64,000 nt of DNA from Nocardia arthritidis (GTDB lineage Bacteria > Actinomycetota > Actinomycetes > Mycobacteriales > Mycobacteriaceae). Below are positions 16,215-25,428 of this stretch, piece by piece; positions within the stretch are counted from its first letter, which is position 1; each line of letters opens with the position of its first letter. Location of the stretch: positions 9,548,001-9,612,000 of the forward strand of contig NZ_CP046172.1 of assembly GCF_011801145.1 (NCBI RefSeq). Direction: 5' to 3'. The position numbers and the translations under genes were made by a program. Under the pieces are notes generated by a model. The model saw only the letters and a list, made by a program, of their open reading frames with translations, did no database searches and was not told the DNA's origin.

Positions 16215-17114
16215 CTAGAAGTTCCCTTCTGCTACCTGAAATGTTCTGATACCGAGTCGACGCCACATGTCTACGACACGGTTCCGATCATCGAATACGC
16301 CGCGAACATTGAAGCTGTCGCGGATATACTTATCGAAGAGTTCAAGCTTTACTATCGTGTCTTCTCGATTATCGCCTTCCGGCCGCATATATACATACTC
16401 GGTGGGTATGCATTGTTCTCCGAGCCAGATAATCGTGTCGCGTCTGCACACTGAGTCCCGGCCCGACACTATGATTATCTTTGCTCCAGTATCATCTAGC
16501 GCCCAGAGGGTTTGCACCACGGCAAGATTTACCGTGTCCTCTCTTACCCGGTGCCAGTCGAAGGGTCCGCGTCCGGACATCTGGGCAAGAGTTCCGTCTA
16601 TGTCGAAGATCCAAGCCGACGGCTTCGTGAAGTCCGGAATGTATGGTGTTACGGCTAGCTCGGGGCGGGGTGTAATCGTCTGCCAGTTCTCAATGGGAAA
16701 GCGGCGGGCGATATCTTCGATAGCTTGTGGGTCTACGTATCTTCCGCCCGCATAACCGCGCGCCTCGTTTCTGGCTATACAGTCTTCTAGGCCAGCTTTG
16801 ATATCGACTACTTCGAAATGAACGTTGTGTTCTAGAGCGAGGTCCGCCCAGTCTCTTGCGTGCCGGGTCCGTAGATTCGTGTCGTCGATGACAACCGACA
16901 ACCCCGAGTCCAGGAGTACCCGCACGGCGGCTTTCTGAACTGCTGTTATGACCTGTTCTTGCTGGGGTGTCCCGAACCCTTCGATTCCGTACAACGTGTT
17001 CCGAAGCTCGTCCCGGCTCGGTGCTTTGGCTCTACCGGGTTGAGCGGCCCATTGCCGCGCGTACGTGGTTTTGCCGCTACCTGGGTAGCCGCGAGTGATC
17101 ACAAGTTCTGTCAC
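16215..17114 (-). CDS. pnk: Polynucleotide kinase-phosphatase (copy 2)
   Basis: Identical to 5455-6354: P-loop kinase followed by a DxDGT HAD phosphatase, one base from the RNA ligase start. Confidence 0.9.
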   Translation of the reverse strand: MTELVITRGYPGSGKTTYARQWAAQPGRAKAPSRDELRNTLYGIEGFGTPQQEQVITAVQKAAVRVLLDSGLSVVIDDTNLRTRHARDWADLALEHNVHFEVVDIKAGLEDCIARNEARGYAGGRYVDPQAIEDIARRFPIENWQTITPRPELAVTPYIPDFTKPSAWIFDIDGTLAQMSGRGPFDWHRVREDTVNLAVVQTLWALDDTGAKIIIVSGRDSVCRRDTIIWLGEQCIPTEYVYMRPEGDNREDTIVKLELFDKYIRDSFNVRGVFDDRNRVVDMWRRLGIRTFQVAEGNF

Positions 17115-17270
17115 TCATTCAACCTCTTCTATTCCTGCTTCTTGAGCGCACGTACCTTTGTGGGCATCCCACTCGCCTTCGGCATCTCGGGCATACTCGC
17201 CGGGGCTTATTGGTTGGAAACAGATGCAGCACATACCGGCGAAGAATGGTATTGGTGAACTCATTAACAT
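17115..17270 (-). CDS. Small zinc-ribbon-like protein (copy 2)
   Basis: Identical to 6355-6510. Confidence 0.6.
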   Translation of the reverse strand: MLMSSPIPFFAGMCCICFQPISPGEYARDAEGEWDAHKGTCAQEAGIEEVE

Positions 17271-17287
17271 GTGCTCCGAATCATCGG

Positions 17288-17908
17288 TTATGCGGCGAGC
17301 TGGTCTTGCTGATACCTCGGTGGTGGTAAGGTGTTCCAGTCGAGTGACGGCCATCCGCAGATAGATTCGAGGTGCCTTCTCTCTGCCCGGTTGCCTGTGG
17401 CTATCCAGTATTTGACTTTCGGAACCCTGCGTACTGTGTGTGATATTCCGCTTCTGTACGCGTCTCTTGGATGCTTGCTAGGGTCTATCGGCACGTAGTC
17501 GAGCCGTGGCGTCCTTCTTTCCATGTCGGTCCAGCCGGCGTAATGGAAGTTCAGGGCTCGATATATGTATCCGTAATGCCCGACACTCGTATCCGCATAC
17601 GATGGCACTAACAGCGGCGGTAGGGCTTTCAAGGCCCGTGAAACGAACCATGATCCGGTGTTCTTAGGTAGCTCATCGAGTGTCCATAGCCGATTGAGTT
17701 CTATTACCCTGGACGGGTTCGAAGGGCATACGGACTGCTGTAGGTGCCTACTGGGCGGGGTTCCGAAGGTGACTGCCCCGACTAGATGTTCCCGGTCGTA
17801 GAGGCCGAAACAGTGGCTAGCTGGCGCCCTCCGGTGTAGGTAGTGTTTTTCTATCAGGAGGGGCATAGCCGTTTTGCTGTCGATTCGTTCGACTTTGAAT
17901 AACTTCAT
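17288..17908 (-). CDS. Mom-like DNA modification protein (copy 2)
   Basis: Identical to 6528-7148 (YLHRRAPASHCFGL, NRLWTLDELP, YIYRALNFHYAGW). Confidence 0.7.
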   Translation of the reverse strand: MKLFKVERIDSKTAMPLLIEKHYLHRRAPASHCFGLYDREHLVGAVTFGTPPSRHLQQSVCPSNPSRVIELNRLWTLDELPKNTGSWFVSRALKALPPLLVPSYADTSVGHYGYIYRALNFHYAGWTDMERRTPRLDYVPIDPSKHPRDAYRSGISHTVRRVPKVKYWIATGNRAERRHLESICGWPSLDWNTLPPPRYQQDQLAA

Positions 17909-17956
17909 ATGATCGGGTAATTCGGCTCCTTGCGTGTATCCGGTTCAGCCTTTGCG

Positions 17957-19760
17957 CTATTTGCTCATGTATCCGTGCCCCCAGGAAGGGCCGTAGATCT
18001 CTGGGTCGGTGTCGATTAGTACTCCACGGAACTCCATTGCCATCAAGCGAGCGATCTCTTTTGCCCCCATTGGGCTTTATTTGCCGGTATGGATGCGACG
18101 ACTTCATCGTGTACCGGTAACCGTAGGTATGGAGTAAACCCGGCCTTGTGGAGGTTGATAAGTCCTCGGCAAGTGACATCTCTCGATGTTGACTGAATCA
18201 TGTAGTTGAGCGCCGAGTATGCGCGGTCCGGATCTACTGGCAGCCTACGGCCCGTGGGAGTAATCACGTAGCCGCTATTCTTCGCCTCGTTCTGAATCTT
18301 TTCAGAGAACTCGTCTACTTTCGGGTATGTTCTGTTGAAGCTTTCGAGAACACGCTTTGCGGCGAGGAAAGAAATACTCGCGTTCTCGGCTAACTTCTTA
18401 GCGCCACCGCCATAGGCAACCAAGAAATTCGCCATCTTGCCGACCTTGCGGTCAACGCCCGCAGCATCAGCGGTTACCTGATGAAGATCGGCATTCGTGG
18501 CGAAGGCTTCTCGCATAGTTGGATCGCCGGACAATGCCGCCAACACTCGTAATTCTTGCGCCTTGTAGTCCACGCTAACGATGGTTTGGCCCGGGTCTGC
18601 GATAAAGCAGCGCCGTACCATCCAATCCCCGAGGGCAGTGTTTGAGCCGGAATGCCCTGGATGCTCATCCGGGCCGTACGTGCCCTTAGAGGAAGGATTG
18701 AGGGGTGGACACGGCCGTTGCTGTCCATGCCTTTGAGAAACCCATCAATCCATGTAGTTCGCCACTTCCTAGCCCGTTTAGCTTCGGTTACCGCTGCCGC
18801 GAGGTGCCCCGGACTACCGACCTCCGGTGTATCGGTTAGAAGCGAATCGAGCAGCTTCTTATCGACCTTCCGCTTTCCGGTGTTTGTAAACTCCGTGAAC
18901 CGATGCCCTAGTCCTTCTAGGGCATCGGCTACCTGCTCACTGGAGTTGACCGAGTCCACATCAAAGAAGGTTTCTGCGTGCCAAACCGCCTCTTCTTCTT
19001 CGATGGTCAGCCGGGTACGAAGATCCAACGTGTACTCGACATCGAGTTTGAAACCCGCGCGTTCCATGTACGAGCAGATTTCCGCGAGCTTGTGCTCGTA
19101 TCCGATCAGATGCCGCGAGTAGTGCGGCACGAGCGGGTTAAGCTTCCAATACAGCCGGATAGCTAGGATCGGGTCCATACCGGCGTACATGGTGTAATCC
19201 GGATGGTCGATACCAATGCTGGACCAAATCCGGTCTTTCGTTGTTTTATGTTCCTTGGCCAGTCGAGCCATTAGACCCTTAACCTCATCGGCGACCACCG
19301 GGTCTATGTGCTCCCTAATCAGCTGCTCTAGGCCGTGTCCTGTACCGCCTTCTTCTTGTCCACGCGGGTCGGCGAGATGGGCAATAATCCTGGTATCTGT
19401 GACCTTGGACCAAAGCTGTTCCATTGGCATCTCTAGATGCCTGTCGAAAACCTGGAGATCGAAAGCCGCGTTATGAAGTACAGGGTGTTCGAGTCGTTCT
19501 AGCGCGAGCCGTGCGGCTTGATAGAATTTGGAGCCTTTCTCGACCGGGATAACCCAGCCGTCCCATTCGCTACCGAACTGGACTGTGCGTAGTCGATTCG
19601 TGTCCGCGTAGATGTCGAGGCCAGTGGTTTCCGAGTCCACCCCGATAGGAAGTTCGGCTACGGCCGTCAGCCATTCCCAGAATGTGGCGAGATCTTCATC
19701 ATTTTCTGGTACCCGCACCGTGACGGGTTCGGACCCGATTCTGTACGGGTATTCGCGCAA
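17957..19760 (-). pseudogene. polA: DNA polymerase I, frameshifted copy (copy 2)
   Basis: Corresponds to the intact 7197-9002 gene. A C is missing at about 18066 (CCCCC instead of CCCCCC) and another at about 18628 (CCCC instead of CCCCC). The gene therefore splits into an exonuclease/N-terminal part (to about 18621) and a motif A-B-C part with a wrong C-terminus. Homopolymer position and the intact copy 1 suggest consensus errors. Confidence 0.9.
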
Positions 19761-20027
19761 TCATTCCGCCTTGTGATAGGTGCCGTTGATCGTTCGCGAA
19801 ATCGTCGCTTTGTTCACGTCGAACGATTCGGCGAGCATCCGATGCGGGTAACCTTGCCCACCCAAGCGGCGGATAAGCTCGACCTCTCTTGCGCTCAGCT
19901 TCTTCCGGTTATCAGTCTTTCGTCTAAGCTCGGTGTTCTCTCGTTCCAGCTCGGAAATCCGGCGCTTCAAGGTCTCGATGTCTGCCGGTTCAGCAAGAAG
20001 AGAACCCGGAATATAATTCCAACTCAT
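19761..20027 (-). CDS. Coiled-coil plus HTH protein (copy 2)
   Basis: Identical to 9003-9269. Confidence 0.6.
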   Translation of the reverse strand: MSWNYIPGSLLAEPADIETLKRRISELERENTELRRKTDNRKKLSAREVELIRRLGGQGYPHRMLAESFDVNKATISRTINGTYHKAE

Positions 20028-20071
20028 AGCGGTACCTCAATGGTTAGAAGTGATCAAACGGGTAACGAATG

Positions 20072-20329
20072 TCAGGATTCGGTTTCCTCGGCCAAAGCAA
20101 GTCGAATGTCTTCCTCGGTAAGCCGGGAAGTGGAGAAGAACACGACGTGATCAAAGTTGAAAGTGATCTGCCCGTCTTCCATGTTGTCCGTGATCAGGAC
20201 AAGAGTTCGTTCTTTCTCGTCGAACTGGGCGAAGGTTCCCGGGAAGTACAGTGGGCCTTGCTCAAGCCCGACCGTGACCATGCTGATAGAGCCGTCATCA
20301 TTAGGGATGAAGCCAAACGGATAGTTCAT
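20072..20329 (-). CDS. Small unknown early protein (copy 2)
   Basis: Identical to 9314-9571. Confidence 0.6.
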   Translation of the reverse strand: MNYPFGFIPNDDGSISMVTVGLEQGPLYFPGTFAQFDEKERTLVLITDNMEDGQITFNFDHVVFFSTSRLTEEDIRLALAEETES

Positions 20330-20349
20330 CAACGCCTTTCGTGTAGTAA

Positions 20350-20378
20350 GGGGCCGGAGCAGGAATCTCTCCGGCCCC
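20350..20378. terminator. Hairpin terminator (copy 2)
   Basis: Same stem as 9592-9620. Confidence 0.7.
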
Positions 20379-20410
20379 GGTCGACCCGGTCCGGGACACA
20401 TACCCGGGCA

Positions 20411-20423
20411 GTTATCTGTCAAC
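20411..20423 (+). promoter_or_regulatory. Stoperator (copy 2)
   Basis: Exact GTTATCTGTCAAC, the copy of 9653-9665. Confidence 0.85.
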
Positions 20424-20429
20424 TTTTGG

Positions 20430-20900
20430 CTAGAAGAAGACCGGGCTATCGTTCGAGCCTTGGGGCGGCATCCAGGCTTGCCAGGTTTTTCCGTTCTTCT
20501 TAGAGATGCCGGTCTTATAGACCCAGTCCGGCCCTGGTGCTTCGGGAGCGCCATCCGGTGGTGCTTGCCGTGCGGGCCGCTGGGCTTGCCCATTGCCGGA
20601 AGGCTTGTTACTGCTCGGGGCGTACTCGGCGAACTTTTGGGCGGCAAGCTGGGTCATCCGCATCAGTTCCACCGATCCCTTGACTAGTGCTTCCGCTTCT
20701 TCGATGGAATCGGCGTGGTGGACAATCCAGGGTGCTTCATAACCAGGGCCGCCCTTGAGGGTGACAACTACTTTGCTTTCGGCGGTAACGATGGAGTTGG
20801 GAGTGTTCGAGGGCGCTTTGTGGTTCCCGGTGGCTGCTGTGGAGGCTCCGGCGTTAGGCTCGTCGGCCGGTGCGGAAGCGAACGGGTCATAGTCGGTCAA
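20430..20900 (-). CDS. Unknown protein with conserved C-terminal tail (copy 2)
   Basis: Identical to 9672-10142. TTG start. Confidence 0.6.
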   Translation of the reverse strand: MTDYDPFASAPADEPNAGASTAATGNHKAPSNTPNSIVTAESKVVVTLKGGPGYEAPWIVHHADSIEEAEALVKGSVELMRMTQLAAQKFAEYAPSSNKPSGNGQAQRPARQAPPDGAPEAPGPDWVYKTGISKKNGKTWQAWMPPQGSNDSPVFF

Positions 20901-20928
20901 AGAGAGAAACCTTTTCTCGTAAGAACTT

Positions 20929-20950
20929 CGCCAGCTCGGACGAGCTGGCG
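20929..20950. terminator. Perfect hairpin (copy 2)
   Basis: Same stem as 10171-10192. Confidence 0.55.
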
Positions 20951-20966
20951 ACAAGGGGAGGTTTGA

Positions 20967-21206
20967 TTAATCCTTCAGTGCTCGGATCAGATCCGCGAAG
21001 TCGCCCTTATAGGTGAACTCCTTGGTGCTTCGGTTAGAGTCGCGATACGCGATGTCGATAACGGCGTACTCGTATCGGCATGTGTCGCAATAGCCGTCAT
21101 CGACGGTTCGATCACTGAAGGAAATAACTTCCTTGACGTCAAGACACTCGGTCTTGCGCAGGTACTCGGCAACCGCTTTCAGGAATTCATCGCTGTAGAT
21201 TTTCAC
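20967..21206 (-). CDS. Small unknown CxxC protein (copy 2)
   Basis: Identical to 10209-10448. Confidence 0.6.
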   Translation of the reverse strand: MKIYSDEFLKAVAEYLRKTECLDVKEVISFSDRTVDDGYCDTCRYEYAVIDIAYRDSNRSTKEFTYKGDFADLIRALKD

Positions 21207-21240
21207 CTGGTCTCCGATCGGCTTAGTGTGTTGTTGGTTG

Positions 21241-21444
21241 TCAGTCGTCCTCTACGAGGCTGACGATTCCCAAGATGATCAGTCCGATAAGCCCGATCGA
21301 AACCACAATCATGTATGGCCCGAGAATCAGCCACCAAGGAAGCGGGGTTACTCCGGAGAAGTTCAACGCTAGTGTGCTGATTGTCCACGCGTTCAGCAGG
21401 AAGCCCAGCACCGCGCCACTGTGGTTGTCGATACTGCTACTCAC
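21241..21444 (-). CDS. Small two-helix membrane protein (copy 2)
   Basis: Identical to 10483-10686. The GTG start overlaps the stop of the intact sigma-like gene, indicating translational coupling. Confidence 0.55.
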   Translation of the reverse strand: MSSSIDNHSGAVLGFLLNAWTISTLALNFSGVTPLPWWLILGPYMIVVSIGLIGLIILGIVSLVEDD

Positions 21445-22192
21445 TCCAGCAATCCTCTCGGTCGTTCTCGTGCCAGGTTTCGATACGAGCGGGACGCTCG
21501 CGCGGGTACATTTCGGGTTGCACCCAAGACCGGTACATGTCGATGCCCGGGATGCCATTGAACTCGGAGTCAAAGATGTTTTGAGAGTTGTTGACCGCTT
21601 CGGGGAACACTCGACGTTTCGAGCCCGGACCGTCATTGAGGGTTCGGAACGCTTTACCCTCGGAATATTCCTCGTAAGTCACTGCCTCGGAGGGAATAGC
21701 TCGGTCGAACTTCTGTCGCAAAACCCGATTCGTTTCCTCTGCGAGTGCGGTAACGGCCCGAGATAGCCTTGTCCGATCAGCGCCCGCCTTGGGCTGTTCA
21801 TGCCCGAGGTAGCGCGCCTCGATCGCTGCCGCGTAGTCGGGGTTCCGTATTCTGAGTGAATCGAGGCCGGCGGTCATATCGTCTATCAACTCGGACCAAA
21901 GCGTTTCACCGCTGAGCGCATTCTTTATATCCTCCGCCGAGTATTTGATCTGGCTGGAGAATCGAGCGTTGGCTTCCCGCTTTACCGAAGCAATCCTATG
22001 AGCCTGCATAGTGGTAAGCCGCGCCGCTAGCGGGTAATCGGATTCGCTGATTTTTGCTTGCACGGCGGGGCTCCCCAAGTACCAGAGCCACAGCTCTTGC
22101 GCCAGGTCGTCAGCCTCAACAACACCCGGCCATGAATAGACAACCGAGTCCGCGGACTTCTTGAACAGTTTGTTTAGATCCTCAGTGCTCAT
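21437..22192 (-). CDS. RNA polymerase sigma-like protein
   Basis: The 251-residue protein starts at ATG 22192 (MSTEDLNKLFKK) with TTGGAGAG upstream. A TTG seven codons earlier lies inside the stoperator and is not used here. Residues about 10-45 (VVYSWPGVVEADDLAQELWLWYLG) resemble ECF sigma region 2. Residues about 118-160 (YAAAIEARYLGHEQPKAGADRTRLSRAVTALAEETN) resemble a region 4-like HTH. Many actinophages carry such a protein among replication genes; a role in transcription is inferred. The stoperator at 22202 sits immediately upstream. This is the only intact copy. Confidence 0.55.
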   Translation of the reverse strand: MSTEDLNKLFKKSADSVVYSWPGVVEADDLAQELWLWYLGSPAVQAKISESDYPLAARLTTMQAHRIASVKREANARFSSQIKYSAEDIKNALSGETLWSELIDDMTAGLDSLRIRNPDYAAAIEARYLGHEQPKAGADRTRLSRAVTALAEETNRVLRQKFDRAIPSEAVTYEEYSEGKAFRTLNDGPGSKRRVFPEAVNNSQNIFDSEFNGIPGIDMYRSWVQPEMYPRERPARIETWHENDREDCWSE

Positions 22193-22201
22193 ACTCTCCA
22201 A

Positions 22202-22214
22202 GTTATCTGTCAAC
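22202..22214 (+). promoter_or_regulatory. Stoperator (copy 2)
   Basis: Exact GTTATCTGTCAAC between the metallophosphoesterase and sigma-like genes, overlapping the stop of the former. Confidence 0.85.
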
Positions 22215-22980
22215 TAATCGACCAAACCGAGCCGTCTACGATGAACTTCTTATGCTCGATTTTTACCGGCACCGCGTTAGTATGCTGTCCGTCCAATTCA
22301 AGGAGTCCAAATCCCTGCTGCCAGTTCGCGGCGGCACCGTTGAGATAACCTGCGAGTTGCATATTCATGAGATTGCCCACCTCGAAGCCCCACAGAACTT
22401 TACTGACCCGGCCGTCATATCCATATGAATGCGGCTGAAGCCCTAGCCGGTGGGTGTGCCCCATGACCACACTCTTATGAAACCTTTTCGCGGCGTTGAG
22501 GGCGGTTTTACCGGCTTCCTGGCTGATTCGGATACCGCCGAGATGCCCGTGTGTGGAAATCCATCCCGGAGCAATCGGATAGAAACCCGGCGCCAAGCTG
22601 ATACCGAACCCGTCGAAGTCACACAGTTTATCGATATCGAAAACGTCGGTGCCAGACAGGGCAGGAGAGTACTTGTCTAGATAAATCCTGGGGCGTTCAT
22701 CGTGGTTTCCTTCGTGGGCCATAACCCGGCCGTCGTAGACGGTTCGCAGTGGCTCGAACAGCTCACGTTTGGCCAGCTCGACATCCGCGTAAATGCTACC
22801 TTCGAATTCACCGCGAGTGTCTTTGTTCCACCTGCTCGGCTGCGGGAAATCGAGGACATCACCGATAAGAACAACCTCATCGGGTTGCGTGTCTCCAATG
22901 AACTGGATAACCGATTTCAACGCCCTACGGTCATGGAAAGGAATCTGTAGATCCGGGACGACAACGATTCTCTTTGTCAA
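22210..22980 (-). CDS. Calcineurin-like metallophosphoesterase
   Basis: The 256-residue protein has the metal-binding set PDLQIPFHD, LIGDVLDF, HEGNHDE, ISTHGH and MGHTHR of the calcineurin-like phosphoesterase superfamily (Pfam Metallophos). Actinophage early regions often carry one next to polymerase and primase; the substrate is unknown. Its ATG overlaps the DUF3310 stop (ATGA), so it belongs to the same leftward operon. This is the intact version; copy 1 is frameshifted. Confidence 0.85.
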   Translation of the reverse strand: MTKRIVVVPDLQIPFHDRRALKSVIQFIGDTQPDEVVLIGDVLDFPQPSRWNKDTRGEFEGSIYADVELAKRELFEPLRTVYDGRVMAHEGNHDERPRIYLDKYSPALSGTDVFDIDKLCDFDGFGISLAPGFYPIAPGWISTHGHLGGIRISQEAGKTALNAAKRFHKSVVMGHTHRLGLQPHSYGYDGRVSKVLWGFEVGNLMNMQLAGYLNGAAANWQQGFGLLELDGQHTNAVPVKIEHKKFIVDGSVWSIS

Positions 22981-23444
22981 GCAATCACCTCTGTATATGG
23001 GCCAAACACATCGTTGACAGGCGGCCCTTCAACCGTCCACCATTTATCCCCATCGTTATCGGTCACTACCTGTACCTCACGGGGTATATCCGCGAACCGT
23101 TCGAACATGCGCGGGACCGTGCGAGCTGCCGCCTCTCTGTAGTCGACGAGCCGGACAACTTCCTCGGTCGGCTTATCCGGACCGCACCACCCCAGGAACC
23201 GCCGGAGTCTTTCCCAAGCTTCCGGCGCTGCGGGGTTGAAGTCGATAACCTCAAGGCGATACAGCTCGCGGAGCTGATACCACAGCCCCTTATCGAGGTC
23301 TTCGATAAGAGTATCCGGGCTCTTCTCCCCGGCCCGCACCACATACTTAGCGGCGTTGAACCGATTCCCGGGAAGATGCTCGATAAGGTCGATAAGCTGA
23401 GCGCCGTGACGCTGGTAGTGGCTGGGGTTGATAGCATCACTCAC
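22977..23444 (-). CDS. DUF3310 (SaV-like) protein with FGPYTEVI tail
   Basis: The 155-residue product starts at GTG 23444, preceded by AAAGGGA. It opens VSDAINPSHYQRHGAQLIDLIEHL and continues FNAAKYVVRAGEK, EDLDKGLWYQLREL, the DUF3310 pattern found in many phage genomes near nucleotide metabolism and replication genes. A longer frame to 23582 would duplicate the 49-residue gene region in another frame and is rejected. The C-terminus (GDKWWTVEGPP, VFGPYTEVIA) is shared with the protein at 24778. The start overlaps the upstream 49-residue gene by 8 bases. Confidence 0.75.
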   Translation of the reverse strand: MSDAINPSHYQRHGAQLIDLIEHLPGNRFNAAKYVVRAGEKSPDTLIEDLDKGLWYQLRELYRLEVIDFNPAAPEAWERLRRFLGWCGPDKPTEEVVRLVDYREAAARTVPRMFERFADIPREVQVVTDNDGDKWWTVEGPPVNDVFGPYTEVIA

Positions 23445-23586
23445 AGTCGTTTTCCCTTTCGATCTGATCAACCCATCCATCCGACTCGTCTCCGTAATCT
23501 TGGGCATGGATGCCGTCAAAGACTTCGCCCAGATGGCAGTCACATACCGGAGATTCACATTCGTAGTAGTCGTCAAGATCAAGCAT
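23437..23586 (-). CDS. 49-residue acidic Cys-rich peptide
   Basis: Short gene (MLDLDDYYECESPVCDCHLG, ending ERENDCE) with AAAGGTGA upstream of the ATG and an overlap with the DUF3310 GTG, as expected for a coupled operon. Four Cys and one His could bind a metal. No family recognised. Confidence 0.6.
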   Translation of the reverse strand: MLDLDDYYECESPVCDCHLGEVFDGIHAQDYGDESDGWVDQIERENDCE

Positions 23587-23588
23587 GG

Positions 23589-23858
23589 CTAATGGTCACC
23601 TTTGACCAGATAACGAAGTGCCTCGATATCGTCCGGGCGGAACCCGGACCACGCACCCTGCTTGCCGTTGACGTTCCACTCGACAACCGGAAGTTCTTTG
23701 TAGCCCTGCGCTGTCAGCGCTTCTTGAACTTGCGGATTACGAGATGTGTTGATCTCGGCAAACGGTATACCGTGCTTCATCAAGTAAATTTTGGTTGCCT
23801 TACAGGGTTGGCAATTATCTTTGGTGTAAACCGTGATGTCGTAGTAGAGATCTGTCAT
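23589..23858 (-). CDS. nrdH: NrdH-like glutaredoxin
   Basis: The 89-residue thioredoxin-fold protein has the redox motif CQPC near residue 16, then YLMKHGIPFAEINTS, ELPVVEW and WSGFRPDDIEAL, all typical of NrdH. NrdH donates electrons to class Ib ribonucleotide reductase. No reductase is visible here, so it may serve the host enzyme. The ATG overlaps the primase stop (ATGA). This is the intact version. Confidence 0.85.
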   Translation of the reverse strand: MTDLYYDITVYTKDNCQPCKATKIYLMKHGIPFAEINTSRNPQVQEALTAQGYKELPVVEWNVNGKQGAWSGFRPDDIEALRYLVKGDH

Positions 23859-24728
23859 GCAATCCTGTCCAATAATGCTTGCCTGCCGTGGGAGGCGACA
23901 AACGAGTTAACGTCTTCTCCGGGTGGCATAGGAATCACTCTCGCGTTGGGTAGCTGCCCTGCCACCGCATTAGCGAACCTGATTCCCGGCTCGTCCCCGT
24001 CTGCAAGCACATAAACCGCCTCATAACCAAGCATTGGTTCTTTGTAGTGTTTCTGCCATGTCTCGGCACCGGGAACACCTACAGCCGGGAGTCCGCATAA
24101 ATGTGCGGTGATGGCGTCTAATTCGCCTTCTGTGACACAGACAAAAGGAGAGGGCTCTAGCAGGTCGGCAGTGTTGTACAGCCGAGGTCGGTCACCGGGA
24201 GCTGTCAGATACTTACCGTGCCCTTGATGCTCACAGTTCGGCCGGAGACACCGAAACCGGATCGAAACCACGGAGAGTTGCTTACCTGGTGACCATCTCA
24301 GATACGGGATGGAGAGAAACCCACGGTACTGCTCATGACCAGGGTGCGGGTTCTCGACGAATCCCAGACCGAACCCGGGAACCAGCAACCCCCGATTCGC
24401 CAAATACTCTGCGGCTGGACTTCCTTCGAGGCTCTGAGCGTACTGACTCGTTGCCTCCTGGAGCGATTTTCTCTGAGAGGCGTTTAGCCTCCGCAAAACC
24501 TACTCCTTCCTCATGCATGATTATCGAGTAAACATCTCCCTTCACACCGCACGCACGACAGATGAAGGCATTGTTTGTATAGGAGATAGAGGCGGAAGGG
24601 TGCGACTCGCCATGAAACGGGCAGAGAGCTTTAATCCATTCTCTACCTCTATCGTCGGGCGCCTCGAACTCCGGGTAATACTTTCGGATTACCTGAACAA
24701 TCGCAGAAGATTCCAATAAGCCCACCAC
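23855..24728 (-). CDS. DNA primase, CHC2 and Toprim domains in two overlapping frames
   Basis: The 5' frame (24728 leftward, GTG start) has the CHC2 zinc domain (LCPFHGESHPSASISY, FICRACGVKGDVYSIIMHEEG). The 3' frame (to 23855) has the Toprim domain (VCVTEGELDAITAHLCGLPAVGVPG, VYVLADGDEPG). The frames overlap from 24333 to 24496. The join GFAEAKRLSEK / SLQEATSQYAQSLEGSPA is natural if one A is skipped in the AAAA run near 24480. This is either a +1 programmed shift, two overlapping genes (split primases occur in cluster A phages, from memory), or a one-base insertion error. It would prime replication with polA and the RecA-like helicase. Confidence 0.8.
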
Positions 24729-24777
24729 CTATCAGGATTCTCGGGGCCTGGCGCCACGTCATAGCAGCCATCGCCGG

Positions 24778-25428
24778 TCACGAGATCACCTCGGTATACG
24801 GGCCAAACAATGCGGTAGACGGCCAGTTGCCGTATGTCGCGCTCTCTCGGCGCTCACCTCGGCCCCACGTATCCCCGCCCCGATCTTCGATCAGGGTCAC
24901 GTCGTCCGGAGTATCGTCCGGATTTGTCCACGTACGAGGGCCAGTATCCGCCACCGCCGTAAGCGACCTGGCATCAATGTAGCCATAGACGTCGGGATCT
25001 GTCAGCCGTGAGATAAGGATGTCGCCATCCTCGTCGGTCGCGCGGTCGACCCGCACAACTTCCCCAACCCGGAAATAACGAAGAAACTCACCATAGGCGC
25101 TATTCAACGGTCCGACGATCAATGCTTTATCACCCACGTCGAGCGGTTGACTCGGAGACTCCTGCCGTGCCGCATCGTAGAAAGCTTTCATCCAGGTCCG
25201 GAATCCGGGCAGAGTAGTCTCGAAGTCGAAACCGAACCAGTACTCTTGAGTTTCCGCCGTATCGAATGCGCGTTTAACCGCGCTCAAATCACCCAGAGCC
25301 TTAATTTCGTCTGCCCTGAGAAGTCTAAAGATATACTCTCCGATCTGGTTGGCGATGTAATCATCACCTTGTTCGGCCGCATAGTTACCGGCAGTCGTCA
25401 GGGCATCAATCAGTGTTTCGTCAGTCAA
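24778..25428 (-). CDS. Unknown protein with FGPYTEVI C-terminal tail
   Basis: The 216-residue protein has a helical N-terminus (TLIDALTTAGNYAAEQGDDYIANQIGEYIFRLL), a middle beta-rich part (LDVGDKALIVGPL, YFRVGEVVRVDR) and a C-terminus (DRGGDTWGRGERRES, LFGPYTEVIS) closely matching the end of the DUF3310 protein at 22977. The ATG overlaps the endonuclease VII stop (ATGA). The shared tail suggests a small accessory domain fused to different phage proteins. No function assigned. Confidence 0.65.
   Translation of the reverse strand: MTDETLIDALTTAGNYAAEQGDDYIANQIGEYIFRLLRADEIKALGDLSAVKRAFDTAETQEYWFGFDFETTLPGFRTWMKAFYDAARQESPSQPLDVGDKALIVGPLNSAYGEFLRYFRVGEVVRVDRATDEDGDILISRLTDPDVYGYIDARSLTAVADTGPRTWTNPDDTPDDVTLIEDRGGDTWGRGERRESATYGNWPSTALFGPYTEVIS

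Larger units (their letters stand above)
13107..23876. repeat. Tandem direct repeat, copy 2 (10,770 bp)
   Basis: Second copy of 2347-13106. It lacks two bases relative to copy 1 (C runs near 18066 and 18628, both in the polymerase gene) and has 12 bases that copy 1 lacks. It continues directly into the rest of the primase gene, so this copy is contiguous with the remaining prophage. Confidence 0.97.

Noticed and set aside
2347..23876. Two independently integrated prophages in tandem
   Set aside because: Copy 1 stops inside primase rather than at a phage end, and the copies show no substitutions, so two separate phages are not supported.
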